Below are positions 1 to 7,529 of a DNA stretch of 64,000 bases, one piece after another. The first letter of the stretch is position 1, and every line of letters starts with the position of its first letter. The notes under the pieces were generated by a model, which searched no databases, was not told the origin of the DNA, and saw nothing but the letters and a program-made list of their open reading frames with translations. The stretch is taken from positions 1 through 64,000 of the forward strand of contig CAJTYS010000015.1 in the NCBI GenBank assembly GCA_910583765.1, written 5' to 3'. The position numbers and the translations under genes are program-made. This DNA is from an uncultured Eubacteriales bacterium. GTDB lineage: Bacteria; Bacillota; Clostridia; Peptostreptococcales; Anaerovoracaceae.

Positions 1-71
1 TGGAGCCGGTTTCTTTCAGAGGAATCGAAATGGACTTTGGATTCGGTGAGAAAGTGCTTGTAATCTTGCAT
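1..71 (-). CDS. possible 5' end of a gene running off the left edge
   Basis: On the minus strand an open frame starts at ATG 69-71 and stays open to the window edge. It begins MQDYKHFLTESKVHFDSSER, which has a codon pattern like real coding sequence. A good AAGGAGG lies further upstream, directly before another ATG that is followed at once by a stop (ATG ATC TAG) in the same frame. The start is therefore unclear, and the gene may be broken at its 5' end. I do not recognise the family. About 23 codons are visible, too few for more. Confidence 0.22.
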   Translation of the reverse strand, partial: MQDYKHFLTESKVHFDSSERNRL

Positions 72-356
72 GGACTGCCAGCACTAGATCATGGTGTGAA
101 CCTCCTTGTGGTTATTGCGCTGTGCGTGGGGCACAGATGTCTCTTAACTACAAGGGGTGCATTTGGTGGCTGGCGTATATGGCCACCAAACGCACTACAC
201 ATTTTGACTTATATGTTAATGCTTTGCGTTAAATTTATGAAAAAGTTTTCCGAGATATGGAGGAAAGCAAAAAAGAAGAACATGAAAAAAGAGCGGAAAT
301 TCGGGCCTTAAGAGTTTCCGAGACCGCTCCACAAATGAAATGGAGGAATGAGCCAG
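72..356. other. gene-poor stretch before the lipoprotein gene
   Basis: I see no convincing complete gene here. It holds the inverted repeat at 162-190. It also has a short frame from about 233 to 400 with a lysine/glutamate-rich, coding-like composition but no clear start or recognisable domain; that frame runs into the lipoprotein gene. It may be the remains of a gene. Confidence 0.3.
162..190. repeat. inverted repeat TTTGGTGGC-11-GCCACCAAA
   Basis: Perfect 9-nt arms at 162-170 and 182-190 flank 11 nt. The arms share the TTTGGTGG/CCACCAAA octamer with the five dispersed palindromes at 7283, 7447, 29685, 29832 and 30931, but in the opposite orientation: here TTTGGTGG comes first. It may be a relative of that family or a chance resemblance. 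There is no T-run on either side, so it is not an obvious terminator. Confidence 0.55.
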
Positions 357-764
357 ATGAAAATGAAATCATCAAGCAAAAATATGTTTTTAATTTGTTG
401 TATCCTGATAATGATACTATGCACATTGAGCATGGCCGGTTGCTCATCAAAAAGTTCCATTGCCGGTATATGGGCTAAAGAAGAGGAGCTTGAAAGTGAT
501 GATTATAGCGGAGTTTACGATATGACATTTTATGAAGATGGTTCCTGTCATAATTTACCTTTGCGCACACTTACCAGCGCCGAAGCAGAATCCTATAAAG
601 TACAAGAAGATGGGGTGCTCGTTATTACTATGGAATGGGATGGTAAATTTAGATTTGAATCTACGGATGATCCTGATGAGGCGCTCAATGACGACGATTA
701 CTATTATCTTTCCGGGGACACACTGATTTTTAACCAGGATACGTATGTAAGAAAAGACACCTAA
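357..764 (+). CDS. small predicted lipoprotein, unknown function
   Basis: The product is a 135-residue exported lipoprotein. Residues 1-28 form a lysine-rich start, a hydrophobic stretch and a lipobox ending SMAGC, so the mature protein would begin at that cysteine and be lipid-anchored on the outer membrane face. The rest is acidic (EEELESDDYSG, a DDDYYY stretch near the end) with alternating beta-type segments, as in small DUF-type lipoproteins with a single beta domain. An ATG at 348 is in frame, but it touches GGAGGA (342-347). The ATG at 357 has the same site at 9-nt spacing and is preferred. The next gene follows 54 bp later. I cannot assign a family. Confidence 0.7.
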   Translation: MKMKSSSKNMFLICCILIMILCTLSMAGCSSKSSIAGIWAKEEELESDDYSGVYDMTFYEDGSCHNLPLRTLTSAEAESYKVQEDGVLVITMEWDGKFRFESTDDPDEALNDDDYYYLSGDTLIFNQDTYVRKDT

Positions 765-818
765 AAACAGCGAACAAATATGAACATTTATCGATCTTGA
801 ATAAGGAGGTACTTTACC

Positions 819-3128
819 ATGAAAAAGCGAATTTTAAGCATTCTTACTGCTATCGCCATGATATGCAGCATTTCATTCTACATTTCACCTGTAGAGACTC
901 ATGCAGCATCGCAGCCAGCTGCTCTTGTAGATATTGCCAAGAGCCAGTTAGGAGTCAAGGAACGAAGCAGCGGATCAGATGATATTAAGTACAACGACTG
1001 GTATTACGGGAGGCGAGTTTCCAACAGTTACTCTGGACAGTATGCATGGTGTGCGGCTTTCGTTTCCTGGTGTGCCAGTCAGGCGGGAATCCCGCAGAGC
1101 ATTATTCCCAAAACGGCGGGTACGACCAATATGAAAGATCTGCTCATCCGGCAGGGCGGCACAGCCCATCTGCGCACTTCCGGTTACCGCCCGGTTCACG
1201 GGGATATTATCTTCTTCGGCTCTAATGCGGGAACACATGTGGGAATTGTAGATTATACTTCCGGCGATATGATTTATTATATTGACGGAAATAATACGCA
1301 GACCAACCCCCATGGCGTTCATTATAGCAGCCGGACCTTCAGCCGGACGGATGTCTGGGGCTTTGTAACGCCGAATTACAGTGGTTCGTCAGCTCCTTCA
1401 GCACCGCCAACCAACCCAACTATCCGTACAAGCCAGTACTGGTATGATTTACAGGATACTATCGAAGTGATCGCTCATGCCGACGGGGCTACCAGCTATT
1501 TTATGTCCTTCTATAAAGATGATAAACTTCTCTATCAGCAAGGTGTAAGCGATGGTAAATTCAGCATTCCTGCCTCCAGACACGGGAAAGGGAAGTACAG
1601 TGCTCACTTTTCCTGTAGCAATAGCCTGGGAGACGCACATACCGGATGGATTAGTTTTGAAGTTGTAGGAGCACCAGGCTATAAAGACATCCATGTTTCA
1701 AAAAATAAATACGATCTAAGCGATACGGTAGAAATTTGGGTTGATTCCGTCTGTGCAAAATCTTCGGTTATTTCAGTTTTCAATTCGGCAACCGGCCAAA
1801 AGCTTCTAACGGAAAAAACATCGAACGACAGATTTAAGATTGCGGCCTCAAAACTTGGGTATGGAAAATACAGTGCCTATTTTTCTGTCACCAACGGGTC
1901 AGGCAGCGTTGACACTAAATGGCTGGATTTTGAAATTGCAAAGCCTGCAAAGCCGGCCAATCCAACTATCAGCACAAGCCAGTACTGGTATGATTTGAAA
2001 GATGCTATCGAAGTTACAGCTCACGCAGATGGTGCCACCAGCTATTTTATGTCCTTCTATAAAGATGATAAACTTCTCTATCAGCAGGGTGTAAGCAATG
2101 GTAAATTCAGTATTCCTGCCGCCAAACATGGAAAAGGAAAATACAGCGCCTATTTTTCTTGTAGCAACAATGGTGGAACGGTTGACACAAAATGGGTCAC
2201 TTTTGAAGTTGTAGGAGCGCCAGGCTATAAAGACATCCATGTTTCAAAGAATAAATACGATCTAAGCGACACGGTAGAACTTTGGGTTGATTCCGTTTGT
2301 GCAAAATCTTCGGTTATTTCAATCTTTAATGCTGCAACCGACCAAAAGCTCCTAACGGAAAAAACATCGAACGACAAGTTTAAGATTTCAGCAAAACAGC
2401 TTGGCTATGGGAGCTACAGTGCCTATTTTACGGTTGTGAACGGATCGGGCAGCACGGATACAAAGTGGCTAAACTTTGAAATCACACAGCCCGAAGTTAC
2501 GATGGACCTTACAAAACCAATCATTATCAACAGCAGCGATGATGCAGATGATGACAATGATGGCGAAGATGCGGATATCACACTTGATGAGAACAGACTC
2601 CTCATATCGGGGCCTTCCTCTTTTAAGAAGACATATGGAGCGGGTTCGTTTTATTTAAATGCCAAAGCTAGCGATGGCAGTGAGTTGTGCTATGAATCGG
2701 ATCATTCAGATATTGTCGAAGTGGATGACGATGGTTTGGTAACTCTGAATGGAACTGGAAAAGCAGTCGTGACAATTACTGCAAAGGGTACAGAAAATTT
2801 GAATGCAATTAAAAAAAATGTAACCATTACAGTCGTGCCAAAAAGAGTTTCTATAACAAAAGTCGCTTCACCTCGAAAAGGTCGGTTGAAGGTAGCCTGG
2901 AAAAAAGATGCACAGTCTACAGGTTACCAGGTGATTGTAGCCAGAAACAGCAAATTTACAAAAGGAAAGAGGACGTCTCTGATTTCCAGAAAAACTACAA
3001 GAACCAAAACTTTCACAGGCTTAAAGAAAAGAACAATGTACTATGTGAAAGTGCGGGCTTACAAGCGGGTAGATGGCAGAAATCTTTATGGCGCTTACAG
3101 TAATACTATGCGGATAAAAATCAGATAA
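819..3128 (+). CDS. secreted CHAP-domain amidase with duplicated beta-repeats, Big-like and FnIII domains
   Basis: A 769-residue secreted protein that probably cuts peptidoglycan cross-links or stem peptides. A signal peptide (residues 1-30, ending THAA) is followed by a CHAP domain at about 31-190, with the candidate catalytic residues Cys78 (YAWCAAF), His140 (THVGIV) and Asn158 (DGNN). Two long repeats of about 185 residues follow (about 194-377 and 378-560). Each holds two beta-sandwich-like halves, starting TSQYWYDL and SKNKYDLSDTVE. Next come an acidic linker (DDADDDNDGEDAD), a Big-like domain (about 595-680) and a C-terminal fibronectin-III-like domain rich in lysine and arginine. AAGGAGG sits 9 nt before ATG 819. 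The C-terminal plan matches that of the protein at 7530, suggesting a shared wall-binding or extracellular architecture. Confidence 0.85.
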   Translation: MKKRILSILTAIAMICSISFYISPVETHAASQPAALVDIAKSQLGVKERSSGSDDIKYNDWYYGRRVSNSYSGQYAWCAAFVSWCASQAGIPQSIIPKTAGTTNMKDLLIRQGGTAHLRTSGYRPVHGDIIFFGSNAGTHVGIVDYTSGDMIYYIDGNNTQTNPHGVHYSSRTFSRTDVWGFVTPNYSGSSAPSAPPTNPTIRTSQYWYDLQDTIEVIAHADGATSYFMSFYKDDKLLYQQGVSDGKFSIPASRHGKGKYSAHFSCSNSLGDAHTGWISFEVVGAPGYKDIHVSKNKYDLSDTVEIWVDSVCAKSSVISVFNSATGQKLLTEKTSNDRFKIAASKLGYGKYSAYFSVTNGSGSVDTKWLDFEIAKPAKPANPTISTSQYWYDLKDAIEVTAHADGATSYFMSFYKDDKLLYQQGVSNGKFSIPAAKHGKGKYSAYFSCSNNGGTVDTKWVTFEVVGAPGYKDIHVSKNKYDLSDTVELWVDSVCAKSSVISIFNAATDQKLLTEKTSNDKFKISAKQLGYGSYSAYFTVVNGSGSTDTKWLNFEITQPEVTMDLTKPIIINSSDDADDDNDGEDADITLDENRLLISGPSSFKKTYGAGSFYLNAKASDGSELCYESDHSDIVEVDDDGLVTLNGTGKAVVTITAKGTENLNAIKKNVTITVVPKRVSITKVASPRKGRLKVAWKKDAQSTGYQVIVARNSKFTKGKRTSLISRKTTRTKTFTGLKKRTMYYVKVRAYKRVDGRNLYGAYSNTMRIKIR

Positions 3129-3251
3129 AACAATTCTGAGCTGCCATAAAGAAGCATTTGATTAAATAAGAAAGTCTGTTCAAAAAGCAACACTCACTAT
3201 GCCCTGAACTGCACCCCCGTTAAATAGATAAGTGAAAAAATATAAATTTTC

Positions 3252-3283
3252 CTGCCAGTGGAGGACACCTGCTGGCAGTTTTT
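3252..3283 (+). terminator. intrinsic terminator after the CHAP gene
   Basis: The stem CTGCCAG (3252-3258) and CTGGCAG (3272-3278) is followed by TTTTT. It lies 120 bp after the CHAP gene stop and before the helicase gene. The rest of 3129-3445 holds no gene that I can support. Confidence 0.75.
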
Positions 3284-3445
3284 ATGCGGCCAAACAGCCT
3301 TTCACAAATAGAATTATCAGGGGAACATCCCTATGCGGGAAATATCGTCCACCGCCGCAAGAAAATCAGCGAAACCGACTTTGTTATTGCGCAAAGGGAC
3401 TTTCTGGCGTACAATAGAAGGAACAGGAAACCGGAGGTGCCACAA

Positions 3446-6400
3446 TTGAACGAGCAGGCAATACGAAAGCAAACCAATGACCGATTTTTTAAACGAGGAA
3501 GAGCCTTGTACCGGCGCAATGCGGTGTTCGACATGCTGGTAGAAGATTTTGGAGATGAACATCATGTGTCTGCCAGCATCATTGGTGACAGCGGCACAGA
3601 ATACGACATGGGGATCTTGATCGAGAACGATGAGATCACAGAGTACTGGTGCGACTGTCCGGTAGGCGATGAATTCGGAGACATGTGCAAACACTGCGTG
3701 GCCCTTGCCCTGGAATACATGGACAAGCAAAGGGGGCTGGCTTTTTTGCTTCCAAAACGAGGCACCAGGACCGATTCTGCCTTGAAAGAGCTGATGTACA
3801 GCTGCTCCATGGAGCAGCAGGCGCAGTACATGCAGGCCGAAGTCACAGGGAGCATTGAATTAGAGCCCTTTCTGCTGAACCGTTATGGCGGCTGGGAAGT
3901 GGAGTTTCGCATTGGGAGCGACCGAAAATATGTGCTCAAAGACATTTACGCTTTTGTGGATGCCATGGAACAAAAGGAAAAAGTCGAATATGGAAAATTC
4001 CTGGCATTCATTCATGAACGAAGCGCGTTTACGGCTGAAAGCGCGAAAATCGCTGATTTCCTCATTCAGTGCGTGGAAACCAGAAGAAACGTGACCCATG
4101 CCCAGAGCCGCAGCTCGTATCTTTATGGCTGGGGAGAAACAAAGGCCAGGTCCATGGTCCTAACTCAGCAGGAATTGACGCAATTTCTCGACCTATGCGC
4201 CAAAACGCCGCAGTCAGGATGCAGGATCAATAGTTCCTCAAAGAAAGATATCCTAAAAATAGAGCAGCAGGACCCATCTCTTCGGATCACCCTGGAGGCT
4301 GCGAAAAACGGGGCTGGCTATGATCTGCGGATCTCTGGATTTTCAGCGATCCGAGGAAAACACCGGTTGTACATCCTGCAGAAGGGCACGGCATACGGAT
4401 GTTCGGAGGATTTTGCCAAGGCCATGGGTGAATTTTGCGCCTGCGTCAGCGAGGGCTCGAGAGACGGAAAAGCGGTTTCCTACTTTATTGCGGAACGAGA
4501 CATGAACGTGTTTTGCGCCAGCCTTTATCCACGGCTGACACAATACGCGGATTTTCGCACAAAAGAAGACTTGAGTCCTTTCATGCCAGAGCCTTGCGTC
4601 ATTCATATTTATCTGGATAAAAGCGATGAGAAAGTGACCTGCAGGCTGGAAAGCGCTTATGGTGAAAAGACGCATAACCTGATGGATGATTTGGAAACCA
4701 AAGATTTGTACCGTGACATGCTGGCTGAAGGAAGGGCAAAACAGACTGCCCAGGCTTATTTCCCAGAAGTGGACAAAAAAGGGACTCTTTGGTTCCCAGA
4801 GAGCCAGGACGATTTGATGTACCAGCTGATTTCCACTGGCATTTCCCAGCTGGCAGAAACAGGTGAGGTCTATGTTTCCGATGCCCTGAGTCAGGTTTCC
4901 ATCCGTAAAGTGCCAGCGGCCGGGGTTAGCGTGGACCTGAAAGGCGGTCTCCTGGACCTGCAGATTTTATCTGGAGCACTGCCTTATGAGGAATTAGAAG
5001 CGCTGCTGGCATCCTACCGGCTGCGCAGGAAGTATCATCGTCTAAAGGATGGGGATTTCCTTATGCTGGAGGGGAGCGCGCTGGAGACCATTTCCGAACT
5101 GACGGAAGGCCTGGAGCTGCCTGCGAAAGCTTTGAAGACCGGAAAGATCCAGGTGCCGAGATATCGCTCTTTTTATGTGGACCAGGTGCTGAAAGAAAGC
5201 AGCGACATGAACATCCAGCGGTCTTCTTCCTACAAAGAATTAGTGCGGAGCATGAAAGCGGTGGAAGACAGTGATTTTGAAGTGCCGGAACATTTGAGCG
5301 GGGTCCTGCGGCGTTACCAAAAGGATGGCTACCGGTGGCTCATGACCTTGGAAGCTTTGGGGTTTGGCGGCATTTTGGCCGATGACATGGGGCTGGGGAA
5401 AAGCCTGCAGCTTCTTACTTTTCTCTATGCCCATACCCAGCAGGAAAGTCCGGAAGAAGCGGAAAAGAGGGAAAACTCGGAAGCTTCGAGAAGCCCGGAA
5501 AGCTTGGAAAGCCCGGGTCCCAGCCTTTTGATCTGCCCTGCGTCCCTGGTGTACAACTGGCAGGGTGAAGTGGAAAAGTTCGTGCCTCAGCTGAAAACCT
5601 TGCTCATCACTGGAACAGCGGCGGAGCGGCGCAAAAAGCTGGAGAGCTGCGGTGATTATGACTTGCTGGTCACATCTTATGATTTGCTGAAACGAGATGT
5701 GGAAGCTTATGAGGATCTGGACTTTTACTGCCAGATACTAGATGAGGCGCAAAACATCAAGAACCATACGACGAAAGCAGCTAAAGCAGTCAAGGAGATC
5801 AAAGCTCAGGTCCGTTTCGCTCTCACAGGAACGCCTATTGAAAATCGTCTCAGTGAGCTGTGGAGCATCTTTGATTTTCTCATGCCAGGCATTTTAGGCA
5901 GCTACAAGTCTTTCCGAGACAAGTACGAGCTGCCCATTGTTCAGCGGGAGGACGAAGTGACGGCGAAACGTCTCCAGCGAATGATTCGGCCGTTTCTCTT
6001 GCGCAGGCTGAAAACCGATGTGCTCAAAGAACTGCCGGACAAGTCGGAGACCGTGATTTATTCCAAATTGGAAGGCGAACAGCAAGATCTGTACAGCGCC
6101 AATGCCCAAAAGCTGCTGGAGTCCATCAAAAACACGGATCCACAAGCTATGGGAACGGAAAAAATAAAGATTTTGGCTGGCCTCACCAGGCTGCGCCAGC
6201 TTTGCTGCGATCCGCGTTTATTGTACGAAGATTACAAGAGCGGTTCCGCTAAACTGGAGGCCTGCATGGAGCTGATCCGCACTGCGGTTTCCAGCGGACA
6301 CAAGATCCTGCTCTTTTCCCAGTTCACCTCCATGCTGGATCTGATCCAAAGCCGGCTAGTGAAGGAAAAGATAGAAAGTCACATGCTGACAGGAGCCACT

Positions 6401-6754
6401 TCCAAAGAAAAGCGGGCGGAACTAGTGAAAGCCTTCCATGAGGATGATGTGCCCATTTTCCTCATCTCCCTCAAAGCAGGGGGCACGGGCCTGAATCTGA
6501 CGGCGGCCTCCATTGTGATCCACTTTGACCCGTGGTGGAACCTGGCCGCCCAGAACCAGGCCACGGACCGAGCCCACCGCATTGGCCAGGACAAAGAAGT
6601 GACAGTCTACAAGTTGATCGCCAAGAGCACGATCGAAGAAAAGATTCAAAAACTCCAGGAAACAAAGGCCCAGCTTTCCGAAAAGATCATCGCCGAAGGC
6701 ACCATGTCGGTTTCCCAGCTGACCCAGGAAGATTTTATGGAGTTGTTGAGTTAA
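3446..6754 (+). CDS. SWIM zinc-finger SNF2-family helicase
   Basis: A 1102-residue SNF2/Swi2-type ATPase, a double-stranded-DNA translocase that remodels protein-DNA complexes rather than unwinding DNA. A SWIM zinc finger lies at about 66-84 (CDCP ... MCKHC), followed by a poorly conserved middle part. The two RecA lobes follow: Walker A DDMGLGKS at about 645, DEAQ box (LDEAQNIK) at about 765, and the second lobe at about 950-1090 with LKAGGTGLNL and the arginine-finger motif TDRAHRIGQ. The chosen start is TTG 3446, which has GGAGGT at 7-nt spacing and gives the usual family N-terminus; an upstream in-frame ATG at 3284 overlaps the terminator. A Ser/Glu-rich insert of about 25 residues follows motif I. 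It is a single gene with no restriction or defence partner beside it. Confidence 0.9.
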   Translation: MNEQAIRKQTNDRFFKRGRALYRRNAVFDMLVEDFGDEHHVSASIIGDSGTEYDMGILIENDEITEYWCDCPVGDEFGDMCKHCVALALEYMDKQRGLAFLLPKRGTRTDSALKELMYSCSMEQQAQYMQAEVTGSIELEPFLLNRYGGWEVEFRIGSDRKYVLKDIYAFVDAMEQKEKVEYGKFLAFIHERSAFTAESAKIADFLIQCVETRRNVTHAQSRSSYLYGWGETKARSMVLTQQELTQFLDLCAKTPQSGCRINSSSKKDILKIEQQDPSLRITLEAAKNGAGYDLRISGFSAIRGKHRLYILQKGTAYGCSEDFAKAMGEFCACVSEGSRDGKAVSYFIAERDMNVFCASLYPRLTQYADFRTKEDLSPFMPEPCVIHIYLDKSDEKVTCRLESAYGEKTHNLMDDLETKDLYRDMLAEGRAKQTAQAYFPEVDKKGTLWFPESQDDLMYQLISTGISQLAETGEVYVSDALSQVSIRKVPAAGVSVDLKGGLLDLQILSGALPYEELEALLASYRLRRKYHRLKDGDFLMLEGSALETISELTEGLELPAKALKTGKIQVPRYRSFYVDQVLKESSDMNIQRSSSYKELVRSMKAVEDSDFEVPEHLSGVLRRYQKDGYRWLMTLEALGFGGILADDMGLGKSLQLLTFLYAHTQQESPEEAEKRENSEASRSPESLESPGPSLLICPASLVYNWQGEVEKFVPQLKTLLITGTAAERRKKLESCGDYDLLVTSYDLLKRDVEAYEDLDFYCQILDEAQNIKNHTTKAAKAVKEIKAQVRFALTGTPIENRLSELWSIFDFLMPGILGSYKSFRDKYELPIVQREDEVTAKRLQRMIRPFLLRRLKTDVLKELPDKSETVIYSKLEGEQQDLYSANAQKLLESIKNTDPQAMGTEKIKILAGLTRLRQLCCDPRLLYEDYKSGSAKLEACMELIRTAVSSGHKILLFSQFTSMLDLIQSRLVKEKIESHMLTGATSKEKRAELVKAFHEDDVPIFLISLKAGGTGLNLTAASIVIHFDPWWNLAAQNQATDRAHRIGQDKEVTVYKLIAKSTIEEKIQKLQETKAQLSEKIIAEGTMSVSQLTQEDFMELLS

Positions 6755-7158
6755 AATTTGCTGCTTAGGGATAAACAAGTCAAATCGGAGATCTAAAGAC
6801 AGATATTTTTGTATGATTTACGCTGGGAGGGACAGAACATAAATAAACAGATATGCAATTTATAAATCAATTTTTCGCAGGGCGTGCATATGGTAATAGC
6901 CATTAGATAGGCAGCTACCTTGAAAAGTAGCCTGCTCCTGGTCATGCGGAGAATAAATCCCCCGTGTAAACGTACTCCGCTTCCGGCCATGCGAATAACA
7001 AATCGGCTATGAAAAAGTTTTTAAGCCTCTTGTCGAAACGGCAGGAGGTTTCACTTATGCAAGGAGAAATGCCATTTATGAAAATTTTGACAGGAAGCCT
7101 GTATTTTGTGCTTATTGATTTTTTTGCCAAGATACGTATCAGAAAATCAATTATAAGG

Positions 7159-7187
7159 GTATGAAACGTTCATACTATTTTTGTTTT
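7159..7187 (+). terminator. terminator-like hairpin
   Basis: GTATGAA (7159-7165) and TTCATAC (7169-7175) form a 7-bp stem with a 3-nt loop, followed by a T-rich run to 7187. It is 400 bp beyond the helicase stop, so its role is uncertain. The stem is AT-rich and weak. Confidence 0.35.
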
Positions 7188-7282
7188 TAGGGATAGTAAA
7201 ATGGGGCTATATCGCCCAATAAAGCCTTGTCCAAATTTATCTGCAAACCATGCGCAATGAAGCTGCCTTAAGAAATGCGAGC

Positions 7283-7322
7283 TTTACCACCAAATGCGAT
7301 TTCTTTTGTATTTGGTGGTAAA
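7283..7322. repeat. dispersed palindrome copy A (CCACCAAA-16-TTTGGTGG)
   Basis: Perfect 13-nt arms lie at 7283-7295 and 7310-7322. The conserved octamers CCACCAAA and TTTGGTGG are separated by exactly 16 nt. The same spacing is found in four other copies in this window, whose spacers share no sequence. Confidence 0.8.
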
Positions 7323-7446
7323 AACTACGGATATAAAAACAATGAATTAGATTTTATATCCATATTATTGATTATATTTACATTTATAGAAGTGGAATCA
7401 CTTACACACGCCATTTCAAACCCAACTCAAACCAAACAGCAAAGAA

Positions 7447-7490
7447 ATTTTACCACCAAACTTCCCTTTTCCCTCATTTGGAGGTAAAAT
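7447..7490. repeat. dispersed palindrome copy B
   Basis: Arms of 14 nt at 7447-7460 and 7477-7490, beginning ATTTTACC, with one mismatch (TTTGGAGG instead of TTTGGTGG). The spacer is 16 nt. It ends 39 bp before the start codon of the surface protein gene, so it could lie in that gene's promoter or leader. Confidence 0.75.
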
Positions 7491-7529
7491 AGAAAAAAAC
7501 TCCTAACTACCGAGAAAAGGAGAAAAACC

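Larger units (their letters stand above)
6755..7529. other. 775-bp AT-rich intergenic stretch with palindromes
   Basis: No gene with a plausible start and composition was found on either strand. The stretch holds a terminator-like hairpin at 7159-7187 and two copies of the dispersed TTTACCACCAAA palindrome (7283-7322 and 7447-7490). Between them is a perfect 10-bp inverted repeat, GGATATAAAA (7329-7338) and TTTTATATCC (7352-7361). The downstream surface-protein gene has a good GAAAAGGAG ribosome site 20 bp before its ATG. Confidence 0.55.

Noticed and set aside
257..478. A 73-codon open frame rich in Lys and Glu
   Set aside because: It overlaps the lipoprotein gene, which has a lipobox and a well-placed ribosome site; the first part may be a remnant, but no family is recognisable.
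3190..3235. TGAACTGCACCCCC, which resembles the end of IS3-type elements
   Set aside because: Only one possible end is seen, with no transposase, partner repeat or target duplication.
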